Of a DNA stretch of 64,000 nt, positions 31,910 through 41,055 are shown one piece after another. Position 1 is the stretch's first letter. Each line of letters starts with the position of its first letter. The position numbers were made by a program, and so were the translations under genes. Origin of the DNA: Brevibacterium sp. (GTDB lineage: Bacteria; Actinomycetota; Actinomycetes; Actinomycetales; Brevibacteriaceae). Below the pieces are notes generated by a model. The model was not told the DNA's origin. It made no database searches and worked only from the letters and a program-made list of their open reading frames with translations. The stretch is from the NCBI RefSeq assembly GCF_031179145.1, contig NZ_JAPSIB010000003.1:1-64000 (forward strand), given 5' to 3'.

Positions 31910-33043
31910 TCAGGATGCTGCGGCGACCTGTGACTGCCCGAATCGTTCCGGCCGGAACGTCGCCAGCATCTCCTCCTTGACGCCGTCGACGAGTTCGTTG
32001 GCGACGAGCTCTCCGCCGATGAGGGCAAGGGTCGCACCCGAATGGGTGAAGATGGCGTAGCAGCCCGGAACCGAGTCCAGCTCGCCGAACACGGGTTCCC
32101 CGTCACCGGGGATCGGCTTGAGCCCGATCTTCCATCCAGCGGCCCTGATGCCGGGCTCACCGGCATAGAGGCGCGCGGCCTCCGCAACGAGCTCGTCGAC
32201 AGTCTCCTGCGGAATGTCGTAGGTCCCGTCCTCGTTCGTGACGATCTGGTCTTCGTACCAATCGTGGTCGATCGCGATCGTCGATCCCGGGTTCGGCCGC
32301 ACGGCCGCACGAGGGGTGTTGAGGACGACTCGTTCGGGGACCTCGAACGGTTCGGAGATGACCAGCATGGACAGCGGGGAGGCATCCTCGAGGCGGACGC
32401 CGAGTTCGGCGACGACCGCGGGCGTCTGCGGTCCGCAGGCCACGACGACGGCATCGCCTCGGTGCTCCTCGCCCGATGCGGTGCGCACGCCGAGGGCTCG
32501 GCCGCCCTCGGTGAGCACCGAGCTCCTACCGGCACCGGTGACGATGAGTCCACCGCCCTCGGTGATCTGCGCGGAGAGGTGATCGATGAGGTGGGGCAGG
32601 CTGACCCAGCCTTCCTCCGGGTTGAACACCGCCGCCGAGTCCACGGCTACGGCGTTGAGCCCCGGAACCACCTCGGACAGCGACTGCGGGTCGAGGAGCT
32701 GGGAGGCGTAGTCCTTCGCCACCTCGGCATCGTGCCGATCCCGGGCCGCCTCAGCACCGGTTCCCCAGAAGACTCCGCCGCCGAATTCGAGCCAGTCGGA
32801 ATCGGGGTGCGCAGCCTTGAGCTCGCGGTAGCGGTCGATTCCAGCCAGACGGAAGTCGTGGTATTCCTGGGACCGCTCTCCGGCCGAGTTCAGCCACGAC
32901 AGGGAGCGGCCGGAGGCGCCGGAGGCAAGTTCCGCTTCGGTGACGACAGTGACGTCGACGCCTTTGCGGATGAGATGAGCGGCGGTCGAGATGCCGAGTG
33001 CTCCGCCGCCGAGGACGACGATGTGGCGGGTGTCAGTGGACAA
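31910..33043 (-). CDS. FAD-dependent amine/amino-acid oxidase (DAO family)
   Basis: The 377-residue protein starts with the FAD motif HIVVLGGGALGISTAAHLIRKG (GxGxxG), then ASGASGRSLSWLNSAG, a DAO-family feature next to the flavin, and ends with a second flavin region, PGCYAIFTHSGATLALIGGEL. Family members oxidise glycine, sarcosine, D-amino acids or secondary amines. The start is TTG at 33043 with GGAGAACAGG before it. It is the last gene of the operon with an amino-acid ABC importer and a Gfo/Idh dehydrogenase, which implies use of an imported amino compound. The exact substrate is unknown. Confidence 0.88.
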   Translation of the reverse strand: MSTDTRHIVVLGGGALGISTAAHLIRKGVDVTVVTEAELASGASGRSLSWLNSAGERSQEYHDFRLAGIDRYRELKAAHPDSDWLEFGGGVFWGTGAEAARDRHDAEVAKDYASQLLDPQSLSEVVPGLNAVAVDSAAVFNPEEGWVSLPHLIDHLSAQITEGGGLIVTGAGRSSVLTEGGRALGVRTASGEEHRGDAVVVACGPQTPAVVAELGVRLEDASPLSMLVISEPFEVPERVVLNTPRAAVRPNPGSTIAIDHDWYEDQIVTNEDGTYDIPQETVDELVAEAARLYAGEPGIRAAGWKIGLKPIPGDGEPVFGELDSVPGCYAIFTHSGATLALIGGELVANELVDGVKEEMLATFRPERFGQSQVAAAS

Positions 33044-33080
33044 TTCCTGTTCTCCTTCAGGTTCAAATGGGTATCAGCGT

Positions 33081-34217
33081 TCAAGGATGTGCGGAGCCGA
33101 CGGCCGCAGCTTCCCCAAGGCGGCCGGTCGCCACCGGAAAGCGAGTGTGGATTTCGTCGAGCAGTGCGAGCACATGGGCGGAATCCTGCGGATCGACCGG
33201 TAGTTCACCGTCTCCGCGGATCGCCGAACTCAGGAGCCGGTAGAACTCCGGATAGCATCCACGTTCCTGCTCGACCTCGACGGTCTCACCCGGGCGGTGC
33301 AGGAGCATGCCTCCCGCCGCTGAACCATAATCCGCCGAGGTGGGTGTGAGTCCTGCGGCGAGCTGAGCTTCCTGTGGGTCCTTGCCCCGGCTGCTCAGCC
33401 CCGCTTCGGAGCCGACGAGGTGGAACCGTTCGCCGTCCACCGGGGTCATCCGGTTCATCCACAATCGGGATCGCACGCCGTTGTCATGAACGAGCGTGAC
33501 GAAGGAATCCTCGTCCGCGCCTTCGCCCGGAGAGTGACGGACCAAGTCGGCGCTCACCTCGGCGACGGGACCGAACAGTCCGATGGCCTGATCGACGAGG
33601 TGGGGGCCGAGGTCGAGGAGGATCCCCCCGCCTTCGGCGACCGGGGTGACATCCTTCCACCCGGGAGCGCCGTTCCGACTGCTCCACCATTCGAAGCGGG
33701 ACTCGAAGCTGCGGACATCGCCGAGCGCGCCGGAATCGATGAGTTTCTTCACGCTCAGATAGTCGCCGTCCCACCGCCGGTTCTGGAACACGGTGAGGAC
33801 GCCCTCGGAACGGGCAGCGGCGTCGATGATCGCCTGCGCGTCGGCCGCGCTCGGGGCGAACGGTTTGTCGACGACGACGCTGATGTTTCGTTCGAGCAGC
33901 GTGATCGCCTGTTCCCGGTGGAGGCCGGGAGGGGTGGCGAGGATGACGAGATCGATGTCCCCGGCCTCATCGATACGGTCAATGAGATCGTCGAAGGAGC
34001 CAAGCAGCGCGGCGTGCGGATGGGTCTGCTGCGCCTGAGACCTGCGATCCTCATTCGCCGTGACGATCGCCTCGAGTTCGTAGTCGTCATCGGCGGCGAT
34101 GAGCGGCGCGTGGAAGACGCGCCCGGCGACGCCGAAGCCGACGATCGCAGTGGGGATCGGGTCTCGAGAGCCGTGGATCGGGCCGTCAAAGCCGTGGAGC
34201 GAGTTGCTGAGGGTCAT
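33081..34217 (-). CDS. Gfo/Idh/MocA-family oxidoreductase (second copy, operon-borne)
   Basis: The 378-residue protein has AIVGFGVAGRVFHAPLIAA (Rossmann), ILATPPGLHREQAITLLE, VVVDKPFAPS with the DKP lysine and QNRRWDGDYLSV, then GGGILLDLGPHLVDQAIGLFG. It is a clear paralogue of the gene at 23990-25108, sharing HAPL, the KDPQEAQL block and RSRLWMNR. Here it belongs to the ABC importer operon: its ATG follows the stop of the ATPase gene with no gap. It probably acts on the imported compound or a product of the FAD oxidase. Sugar, inositol or amino-sugar substrates are all possible for the family. Confidence 0.88.
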   Translation of the reverse strand: MTLSNSLHGFDGPIHGSRDPIPTAIVGFGVAGRVFHAPLIAADDDYELEAIVTANEDRRSQAQQTHPHAALLGSFDDLIDRIDEAGDIDLVILATPPGLHREQAITLLERNISVVVDKPFAPSAADAQAIIDAAARSEGVLTVFQNRRWDGDYLSVKKLIDSGALGDVRSFESRFEWWSSRNGAPGWKDVTPVAEGGGILLDLGPHLVDQAIGLFGPVAEVSADLVRHSPGEGADEDSFVTLVHDNGVRSRLWMNRMTPVDGERFHLVGSEAGLSSRGKDPQEAQLAAGLTPTSADYGSAAGGMLLHRPGETVEVEQERGCYPEFYRLLSSAIRGDGELPVDPQDSAHVLALLDEIHTRFPVATGRLGEAAAVGSAHP

Positions 34218-35006
34218 TCAGAGCACCTCCGAGAGGAATCGGGAGAGTCGGTCGGTCTTCGGCGTCTCGAACAGGACTTCGGGCGGTCCCACTTCGACGA
34301 CTTCGCCTTCGTCCATGAACACGACCTGGTCGGCGACCTTGCGTGCGAAACCCATTTCATGAGTGACGACGACCATGGTCATTCCTCCCTTGGCAAGACC
34401 GGCCATGAGTTCGAGGACCCCGTTGACGAGTTCCGGGTCGAGAGCGGAGGTCGCTTCATCGAAGAGCATCACCTCGGGGTCCATGGCCAACGCCCGGGCG
34501 ATGGCGACCCGCTGCTGCTGACCGCCCGAAAGATCCCGGGGCCGGTGATCGGATCGGGAGTCGAGGCCGACTTCGCACAGACGGGCTCGGGCGATCTCTC
34601 TGGCACGCGCCTTCGGCATTCTCTTCACATGCTGCGGGGCGAGCGCCACGTTCTCCAGGGCGGTGTGGTCGGGGAACAGATTGAACTGCTGGAACACCAT
34701 GCCGATGCGCAACCGCAGCGATTCCGGCTTGTCCCGCAGGACACTGCGACCGTCGAGGAGGATGTCCCCTCTGCGCGGTTCGTGGAGTCGGTTGATGCCC
34801 CGCAGGAGCGTCGACTTGCCCGAGCCGGAGGGGCCGATGACGCAGGTCGTGGTCCCGGCGGCCACCTTCAGGCTCATGTTCTTCACGACGTCGATGTCGC
34901 CGTGGGCGAGGAAGATGTCACGCAGCTCCAGTGCTCCGCCCTTGTACTCCGCGCCGTGGTCGGACTTCTTCTCCGCCTGTTCCGCGATTGTCATTGTCTC
35001 CTGCAT
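34218..35006 (-). CDS. Polar amino-acid ABC transporter ATP-binding protein
   Basis: This 262-residue ABC ATPase has Walker [12 protein letters not shown], the Q-loop [18 protein letters not shown], the signature [17 protein letters not shown], Walker [15 protein letters not shown] and the switch His in [10 protein letters not shown]. The sequence, with FNLFPH/D-like Q-loop and ATSALDP, is of the GlnQ/HisP type. The start at ATG 35006 gives a one-base gap from the permease stop; an ATG at 34994 is an alternative. It forms an importer with the next two genes (permease and binding protein). Confidence 0.94.
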   Translation of the reverse strand: MQETMTIAEQAEKKSDHGAEYKGGALELRDIFLAHGDIDVVKNMSLKVAAGTTTCVIGPSGSGKSTLLRGINRLHEPRRGDILLDGRSVLRDKPESLRLRIGMVFQQFNLFPDHTALENVALAPQHVKRMPKARAREIARARLCEVGLDSRSDHRPRDLSGGQQQRVAIARALAMDPEVMLFDEATSALDPELVNGVLELMAGLAKGGMTMVVVTHEMGFARKVADQVVFMDEGEVVEVGPPEVLFETPKTDRLSRFLSEVL

Positions 35007-35007
35007 G

Positions 35008-35811
35008 TCACTGTGCTCCTGTCGAAGTGCGGATGGGTGGCGTGGCGGCGCGGGAGCTCGAGAGCTCGCTGACTTCATCCAATCCGCTGCGAGGTGCGGC
35101 CGGCTTCCGCCGTCCGGTCCGGTATCTGTTGTCGATGTAGTTGACGACGTGGGTGAGGGGAATGGTGATGATGAGGTAGAAGATTCCTGCCATCACCAAC
35201 GGCGAGAGGTTGCCTGTATTCACCGCAGCGTCCTGACCGACCCGGAAGAGCTCCCGTTCCGCCGTGAGCAGTCCGAGGAAGTACACCAGGGACGAGTCCT
35301 TGATGATCGAAATGAATTGGTTGACCAGGGCCGGCAGGACCCGGCGGATGCCCTGCGGAACGACGACGAGCGCCATCGCTCTCGGATAGCTCATTCCCAG
35401 CGCCTTGCACGCTTCCAGCTGACCCTTGTCGACGCTCTGGATTCCCGAGCGGAAGATCTCTCCGATGTAGGCGGCTGCGATGAGGCTGAGCGCGAAGATC
35501 CCCAGGGGGTACGGGCTCGCGCCGAAGAGGTCCCTCGACACCCGGGCCAGTCCCTGGCCGACGAGCAGGATCGTGACGATCGCCGGCAGGCCGCGGAAGA
35601 TGTCGGTGTAGATTCTGGCGAGACTGCGGATGAACCACGAGCGGGAGATGCCCGCGATCGCAAGGATCATTCCGAAAACGGTGCCGATGACCGTCGCCCA
35701 GATCGAGATGACAAGTGTGTTCTTCAGCCCGGTCCCCAACAGCTGGGGCAGTACGTCGAGCATTGCCTGGCCGTCCAGGAACGTCTGGCGCAGCAGTTCC
35801 AAATTGTCCAT
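35008..35811 (-). CDS. Polar amino-acid ABC transporter permease
   Basis: The 267-residue membrane protein has about 5-6 helices and the amino-acid permease signature: [21 protein letters not shown] near the N-terminus, [16 protein letters not shown] and the EAA-like loop [20 protein letters not shown] followed by [21 protein letters not shown]. Such permeases of the HisM/GlnP type pair with one ATPase and one binding protein. It lies between the binding-protein and ATPase genes. The C-terminus after the last helix is Arg/Pro-rich. Confidence 0.94.
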   Translation of the reverse strand: MDNLELLRQTFLDGQAMLDVLPQLLGTGLKNTLVISIWATVIGTVFGMILAIAGISRSWFIRSLARIYTDIFRGLPAIVTILLVGQGLARVSRDLFGASPYPLGIFALSLIAAAYIGEIFRSGIQSVDKGQLEACKALGMSYPRAMALVVVPQGIRRVLPALVNQFISIIKDSSLVYFLGLLTAERELFRVGQDAAVNTGNLSPLVMAGIFYLIITIPLTHVVNYIDNRYRTGRRKPAAPRSGLDEVSELSSSRAATPPIRTSTGAQ

Positions 35812-35839
35812 TGTGTCTCCTCAGGGTCGAGCCTGCGGC

Positions 35840-36733
35840 TCAGCCCTCGTCTTCGGTCCGGGCTGCTTCGCTCGGTTCCGGTGTGGATGTCTGTCGGGTG
35901 GAGGGCTCATCGCCGGCCTCCGGCGGAAGGTACTGCTGGGGCATCGGGGAATCCGGGAACCACTTCTGGTAGAGCCGTTTCCACGTGCCGTCCGCGATCG
36001 CCTCGGCGATTCCCTTGTTCAGGGCCTCGCGGAGCTTGTCGTTTCCGTGTGCGATGGCGAATCCGGCTGGGGCGTCGAACGAGGGGACGTCGAAAGCGTT
36101 GATGAGGTCGAATCGCTTCGTGTAGTCTTTCGCCGCTTCGAAGTCGAGGAAGTGACCGACCACGCTGCCGGAGTTGAGGGCCGAGACAGCTGTGTTGTTG
36201 TCGGGGAAGCGGACGAGCTCGGCGCCGGGGAAGTTCTTCTTCGCGTACGCCTCCTGCAGCGAGCCCTGCACCACTCCGACCCGGTGCCCATCGGTGTCCT
36301 CGGGCTTCTCGACCCCGGCATCGGGAGCGGTCATCAGGGTGAGGTAGCCGGCGAGGTAGTCGTCGGTGAAGTCGACGGTCTCCTTCCGCTCGGGGGTGAT
36401 GCCGATAGCGGCCACTCCGACGTCGAACTGGCCGTTCGCGACACCGGAGAGGATGGCAGCGAAGTCCTGACCCGCGAACTCGACGTGCTCGATGCCGATT
36501 TCGTGAGCCACAGCCGTGAAGAATTCGACGTCGAAGCCGGTGAACTGCCCGTCCTTGTTCGTGAAGGTGTAGGGCTTCGCATCGCCGATGCTGGCGACCC
36601 GGATGGTTCCGGGAGTGATGAGGCCGTAGGGGTCGTCCTTCGCTGCTGCTCCACCGCATGCCCCCAGAACGGCGGTCAATGCCAGTGCGCTCAGCACTGC
36701 GATCGTTGCTCTGATCCGGCGGGATATTCTCAT
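35840..36733 (-). CDS. Amino-acid ABC transporter substrate-binding lipoprotein
   Basis: The 297-residue protein has a lipoprotein signal peptide with the lipobox LGAC (cysteine near residue 26), then an SBP_bac_3 fold: [55 protein letters not shown] and [15 protein letters not shown]. It delivers amino acids or related polar ligands to the permease encoded downstream. The C-terminal 30 residues form a hydrophilic Pro/Glu/Thr-rich tail not seen in usual members. It is the first gene of the operon and faces the LacI gene across an operator-bearing region. Confidence 0.93.
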   Translation of the reverse strand: MRISRRIRATIAVLSALALTAVLGACGGAAAKDDPYGLITPGTIRVASIGDAKPYTFTNKDGQFTGFDVEFFTAVAHEIGIEHVEFAGQDFAAILSGVANGQFDVGVAAIGITPERKETVDFTDDYLAGYLTLMTAPDAGVEKPEDTDGHRVGVVQGSLQEAYAKKNFPGAELVRFPDNNTAVSALNSGSVVGHFLDFEAAKDYTKRFDLINAFDVPSFDAPAGFAIAHGNDKLREALNKGIAEAIADGTWKRLYQKWFPDSPMPQQYLPPEAGDEPSTRQTSTPEPSEAARTEDEG

Positions 36734-36786
36734 GTCGGGTTCCGTTCTCGCGCCTTTGCGTGGTCTGCTGTCCGTCTGCTGTCATC

Positions 36787-36815
36787 CTGAGAGCGGTCTC
36801 TGAGACCGGTCTCAG
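36787..36815. promoter_or_regulatory. LacI-type operator between the ABC operon and the LacI gene
   Basis: A 29-bp dyad starting CTGAGA and ending TCTCAG, symmetric around 36801 with four unpaired positions. It contains TGAGACCGGTCTCA (36801-36814), a perfect 14-bp palindrome with the central CpG typical of LacI-family operators, overlapping a weaker upstream copy. It lies 54 bp before the binding-protein gene and 65 bp before the LacI gene, so it can control both. Confidence 0.75.
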
Positions 36816-36879
36816 TCGGAAGTACAATCGACTGTAGAGTCATGACACACGTCACGTCAACCCCTTGGAGGGCAATCCC

Positions 36880-37953
36880 ATGACCCGAGAAGCTCGTCGC
36901 AGATCGGCCACTGTCGCCGATGTCGCGGCTGCCGCTGGAGTGTCGAAGGCCCAGGCGGCACGAGCGCTGGGATCATACGGCCAGGTCAGCCAGGCTGTGC
37001 GCGACAAAGTCCAGAAAGCTGCCAAAGACCTCGGATTCCGCCGCAACCGCCTGGCGGCGACAATGACGACGGGCCGGTCGAACATCCTCGGCGTCGTCGT
37101 CAGCGAGATCGAGAATCCGCATTTCGGCCTGGCCGTGCGCGGGATGAGCGACACGGCACGCGCCGCCGGCTACGATCTGATGCTGCTCAACACGGATGAG
37201 AACGTCGAGGCGGAGGTCGACGCCGTCCGCGTCCTCACAGAGAAGCAGGTCGATGGTCTCATTGTCACCCCTAGCTTCCCCGGGCGCACGGAGCATCTCC
37301 AAGAGGTCATCGACCTCGGCATCCCGCTCGTCCAGTTCGATCGTCAGATCAAGGACCTCGACGCCGAGGCGGTCACCGTCGACTTCTCCGCAGCGACGTC
37401 GGCGGCGATCGAGGAGCTCATCCGGACCGGCCATCGGCGAGTCGCATACCTCTCCAGCCTGGACTGGGACGAGCCGTTCGACTGGGACGCCGATCTCGAT
37501 GGTGCGCCCGTCCGGCAGCGCATCCACGGTCTGCATCAGGCTTTCGTCATCCACGGTCTCGAGGCGGATCCCGCCCTCATCCGGTTCAACGCCCGCTCCT
37601 CCGCAGCCGTCTCCGCCATCGTCGACGATCTCCTCTCTGGCGATCCGCCGACGGCTTTCGTCGCCTCAGACAGCCTCATCGCCCAACGACTGCTCGGTGA
37701 GCTCGCTCGCCGAGCCGTCCGGATTCCCGATGACGTCTCATTCCTCATGTACGACGACTTCGAATGGACGACGCTCATCTCTCCGCGGCTGACCGTCATC
37801 GCCCAGCCGGTCTATGCTGCCGGCGCGCGAGCGGCCGCGAAACTGATCGCGCAGATCAGCGGAACCCCGGGCACCACTGAAGAGCCTCTCGAGGCGACGC
37901 TGATCAGACGCGACTCCATCGGGCCGGTCGCAGTGGCGGCACACTCCGGCTGA
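36880..37953 (+). CDS. LacI-family transcriptional regulator
   Basis: The 357-residue protein has the LacI HTH (ATVADVAAAAGVSKAQAARAL, about residues 9-29, followed by the hinge region LAATMTTGRS) and a periplasmic-binding-protein-like domain (ILGVVVSEIENPHFGLAVRG, VDGLIVTPSF, TAFVASDSLIAQRLLGEL). The ATG at 36880 follows TTGGAGGG. The hinge lacks the usual LARSLR-type sequence but has the small residues expected. Divergent from the ABC/Gfo/oxidase operon with a LacI-style operator between, it is most likely the local repressor of that operon; its ligand would be the imported compound or a derivative. Confidence 0.92.
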   Translation: MTREARRRSATVADVAAAAGVSKAQAARALGSYGQVSQAVRDKVQKAAKDLGFRRNRLAATMTTGRSNILGVVVSEIENPHFGLAVRGMSDTARAAGYDLMLLNTDENVEAEVDAVRVLTEKQVDGLIVTPSFPGRTEHLQEVIDLGIPLVQFDRQIKDLDAEAVTVDFSAATSAAIEELIRTGHRRVAYLSSLDWDEPFDWDADLDGAPVRQRIHGLHQAFVIHGLEADPALIRFNARSSAAVSAIVDDLLSGDPPTAFVASDSLIAQRLLGELARRAVRIPDDVSFLMYDDFEWTTLISPRLTVIAQPVYAAGARAAAKLIAQISGTPGTTEEPLEATLIRRDSIGPVAVAAHSG

Positions 37954-38067
37954 ACACGACTGGCCCCTGCAGTCACGCCCCGCATCTCGGGCCGGCAGAG
38001 CTCGCACCACCGTTCCACATCATGGATTTCGCGCCACCGCCCTCTGCGGTCGGGCAATAATCGTGAG

Positions 38068-38961
38068 ATGGACAACGGCCTCGGACCCGAGGATCTGGGT
38101 CGAATGAAGATGCGAGGGAAGATCCTCCGCCGCTCGGCCTCGTTCAACGTCGCCCACGCCGTCGACGATCTCGAACCCGGCACCGGCGCCCAGAGCATCC
38201 AACGCGCACTGACGCTGCTCAACCTCGTCGGCCTCATCGCCAGCGAGCGCCGCGGCGGAGCCAGCCTGTCGGAAGTCGCCTCGATCAGCGGCCGACCCAA
38301 GGCGAGCGTGCACCGGATGCTGCAGGCGCTCATCGCGATGGGCTACGTCGAACGGCTCGACGAAGGCGGCTACCGCCTCGGCGTGCAGTCGCAGATCCTC
38401 GGTCAGCTCGCGCAGAAGTCGGTCGATCCGCTGGTCACCGAGTCGGAGTCGAGTCTCCTCCGGCTCGCCGAGCTCAGCCAGGACACCGTCTTCCTCACCC
38501 TGCGCACCGGCAGCTACTCGATCTGCGCCCGCCGCGAAGAGGGCTTCGGCGAGATCTTCAACAACGCCCTGGCCGTGGGCGACCGCCATCCCTTGGGGAT
38601 CGGCGCGGGCAGTCTCGCGATTCTCGCGGAGCTCCCCAGCGCCGAGGTGGACGCCCAGTTCGAGGCGAATGCGCAGATCCTCGCCGAGAAGTACCCGAAG
38701 GTCTCGATCGACCAGCTGCGCGACATCATCGACCAAGCGCGGCTGGACGGCTTCGTCCACAACCCGGGCCTCTTCGCCCAGGGCTCATGGGCGGTGGCGG
38801 TACCCCTGAGGATCCGCGGCAGCCGGCCCCGCGCCGCCCTGTCGATCGCGAGCATCGCCGATCGCATCACCGGCCCCCGGGTCGAACGCCTCGTCGCCCT
38901 CCTCCGCCACGAGGCGCGTGCCATCGCCGAGGCGCTCACCGCCGGCAGCGCCCCCTCGTGA
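38068..38961 (+). CDS. IclR-family transcriptional regulator
   Basis: The 297-residue protein has an N-terminal extension of about 40 residues, a winged HTH (QRALTLLNLVGLIASERRGG, SLSEVASISGRPKASVHRML) and the IclR ligand domain (GLQSQILGQLA-like, DTVFLTLRTGSYSICARREEG, HPLGIGAGSLAILAEL). The target is not obvious: the LacI gene precedes it and the orphan binding protein at 39063 is convergent. The possible start at ATG 38068 is preceded by AATCGTGAG, a weak ribosome site. It may respond to an aromatic or organic acid as other family members do. Confidence 0.88.
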   Translation: MDNGLGPEDLGRMKMRGKILRRSASFNVAHAVDDLEPGTGAQSIQRALTLLNLVGLIASERRGGASLSEVASISGRPKASVHRMLQALIAMGYVERLDEGGYRLGVQSQILGQLAQKSVDPLVTESESSLLRLAELSQDTVFLTLRTGSYSICARREEGFGEIFNNALAVGDRHPLGIGAGSLAILAELPSAEVDAQFEANAQILAEKYPKVSIDQLRDIIDQARLDGFVHNPGLFAQGSWAVAVPLRIRGSRPRAALSIASIADRITGPRVERLVALLRHEARAIAEALTAGSAPS

Positions 38962-38974
38962 CGCCGCCATGCCT

Positions 38975-39032
38975 CATCACTTTTGGAACTATGCATCTGT
39001 TCCGGAACAGATGCATAGTTCTAGAAGTGATG
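38975..39032. repeat. 58-bp near-perfect palindrome between convergent genes
   Basis: Two 29-bp arms meet without a loop at 39003/39004 (TGTTCC/GGAACA). Only two positions in each arm fail to pair. The arms hold ATGCATCTGTTCC and its complement, and the element is clearly AT-richer than its surroundings. It lies 13 bp after the IclR stop and 30 bp before the binding-protein stop, so it could be a bidirectional terminator or a mobile-element remnant. Confidence 0.85.
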
Positions 39033-39062
39033 GACTGCCGCGGACAGTCGCAGCAGTCACCA

Positions 39063-39956
39063 TCAATACCGATCGATCTCGGGAGCTTCGGCACCGTCCG
39101 TACTTCCGAAGGCGTGCTCGAACGCCTGCTGCCAGGCCCCTGACTCCTTGGCGTCCTCAAGTGCGTCGTTGACGGCGTCGCGGAGCACCTCGTCGCCCTT
39201 CTTCACTCCGATCCCGAGCGGCTCCTCCGAGAAGGGCTCGCCCACCAACCGCAGTCCGCTGCCCTCACCCGCGAACCCTCTGAGGATAAGGTCATCGTTC
39301 GTCACCGCATCAACGGCACCGGACTGCAGGTCCGTCAGACATTTCGACACCGAGTCATACGTGACGAGTTCGGTCTCGGGAAAGTCCTTCTCGATCCTCT
39401 GGGCGGGCACGGAACCGATGGTCGCGCACGCCTTCTTCCCCTTGAGATCGCTCGTTCCCCGGATGTCGGAATCCTCCTGCACAAGAAGGTCCTGCCCGGC
39501 GATGTAGTAGGGGCCCGCGAAGTCGACGACCTTCTTCCTCTCGTCATTGATCGTGTAGGAAGCCGCGATGAGATCGACGGTCCCCTGCTGCAGGAAAGCC
39601 TCTCGGTTTGTCGCAGCAGCTTCGACCCATTCGATTTCCTCGGGTGCGAATCCCAAATGTGCGCTCACCATCTTCGCCAGTTCGATCTCGAAGCCCACTG
39701 GTGCATCGGAGCCTGGTTCGAGATTTCCGATGCCCGGCTGATCCAGCTTCACCCCGAACTTCAGGGTGCCGGAGTCCTTCGCCTCCTTCCACACAGATGA
39801 TTCTGCGAAGTCTGCCGATTCGTTGACCTCGTATTCCGGTGCTGCTTGAGCAGCGTCCTCACCGGGAGCATTCGGCGTCCCCGACTGCCCGCAAGCGCTG
39901 AGCATCACCAGTCCCAAACCGATCGCGATCGCGGACCGCCAGAAAGTCTTTCGCAT
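39063..39956 (-). CDS. Orphan amino-acid-type substrate-binding lipoprotein (SBP family 3)
   Basis: The 297-residue protein has a lipoprotein signal peptide with the lipobox LSAC (Cys near residue 22), a Pro/Glu-rich linker, and a family 3 binding domain: TLKFGVKLDQPGIGNL, PVGFEIELAKMVSAHLGF, VDLIAASYTINDERKKVVDF and GKKACATIGSVPAQRI. It resembles glutamate-type binding proteins (GluB-like). No permease or ATPase lies next to it; it may serve an importer elsewhere. The ATG at 39956 has AAAGGAGAG 6 bp upstream, preferred over longer starts. Confidence 0.9.
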   Translation of the reverse strand: MRKTFWRSAIAIGLGLVMLSACGQSGTPNAPGEDAAQAAPEYEVNESADFAESSVWKEAKDSGTLKFGVKLDQPGIGNLEPGSDAPVGFEIELAKMVSAHLGFAPEEIEWVEAAATNREAFLQQGTVDLIAASYTINDERKKVVDFAGPYYIAGQDLLVQEDSDIRGTSDLKGKKACATIGSVPAQRIEKDFPETELVTYDSVSKCLTDLQSGAVDAVTNDDLILRGFAGEGSGLRLVGEPFSEEPLGIGVKKGDEVLRDAVNDALEDAKESGAWQQAFEHAFGSTDGAEAPEIDRY

Positions 39957-40191
39957 TGCATCTCTCCTTTGAGCATCACGGGAAAAGGGCAGCTGAACCG
40001 CCCAACCTCCCTTGCACCTTACCGAGAAACGCCTGCTCGTGGTCTTGGTGCCATCCTTCTGCAGCCAAGCTTGACAATGACGACGACGCAGAAGACGAGA
40101 TCGGCCGCCACCAGCACCATCGCTCACCGATCAATGAGTCTCTCAGCCCGCACCTCGTTCTCGGACTCCTGCTCAGGTGCTCCTCCGGGGA

Positions 40192-41055
40192 TCACCCCTT
40201 CACCACCGGTCGCGCGGCCTGCTGGATGAGCCCACCGTCGACCGGGATGACCGTGGCGTTGATGTACGCGGAGACGTCGGAGGCGAGGAAGACCGCGAGC
40301 TCGGCGATGTCCTCGGGTCGTCCCATCCGTCCCGTCGGTGAGAGCGCGTGCCGAGCGGCCAGCATCTCCTCGACCGACCCGTAGTGACCGGAGATCGACC
40401 CGTGAATGAGAGGCGTTTCGATGAGCCCGGGGGCGATGGAATTCGCGCGGATCCCCTCGTGGGCGTGCTGGAGTGCGGTGGCCTTGGTCAGTTCCATCAG
40501 CCCCGCCTTCGACGCCGCGTACGCGGGATAGTCGTAGCCCATGTGCCGCATCCCGCCGACCGAGGAGACCGTGATGATCGACCCGCCGCCGGCTTCGCGC
40601 ATGTGCCTCAGCGCCAGCTTCATCGCACGGAACGCCCCGACGAGGTTGATGTCGAGAGCAGTCGTGAAAGCCGCCGCGTCAAGGGTATCGAGCCCGCCGT
40701 TGACGACGATGCCGACGTTGTAGTGGAGAACGGTGGGAGCAGCGAGGACGTCCGCGCAGTGCGCGAAAGCGGCAGCCAGCGAATTCTCGTCGCTGACGTC
40801 GGCGGCGATCGTCGTGAAATCCGGGCCATTCTCGCCGAGGTGGCCGTCGGCCTCCAGCGAAGCCTGCGCGCCGAGGTGGCCCTCGGTTTGCAGCGCGGAC
40901 CGCGCGTGATCGAGGGCGGCCGGATCGCGGTCGACGATGCACACCCTGGCGCCGGCTGCGAGGAAGGCGCGAGCCGCAGCGAAGCCGTTGTTGACCTGCC
41001 CGTCCGGGGTGCCGCAACCGATCGCCATGACGATCTTGCCGGTCAGATCACTCAT
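40192..41055 (-). CDS. Short-chain dehydrogenase/reductase (SDR)
   Basis: The 287-residue Rossmann enzyme has a cofactor loop that reads GCGTPDGQVNNGFAAA, a variant of TGxxxGxG, then VDRDPAAL, LHYNVGIVVNGG in place of the usual NNAG, the catalytic Ser (TVSSVGG), Tyr-x3-Lys (YAASK) and the C-terminal DVSAYINATVIPVDGG. An insertion near residues 66-85 repeats GHLG. The Asp after beta-2 suggests NAD+ preference. Start at ATG 41055 is chosen; 41070 is possible. No close partner genes indicate its substrate. Confidence 0.87.
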   Translation of the reverse strand: MSDLTGKIVMAIGCGTPDGQVNNGFAAARAFLAAGARVCIVDRDPAALDHARSALQTEGHLGAQASLEADGHLGENGPDFTTIAADVSDENSLAAAFAHCADVLAAPTVLHYNVGIVVNGGLDTLDAAAFTTALDINLVGAFRAMKLALRHMREAGGGSIITVSSVGGMRHMGYDYPAYAASKAGLMELTKATALQHAHEGIRANSIAPGLIETPLIHGSISGHYGSVEEMLAARHALSPTGRMGRPEDIAELAVFLASDVSAYINATVIPVDGGLIQQAARPVVKG

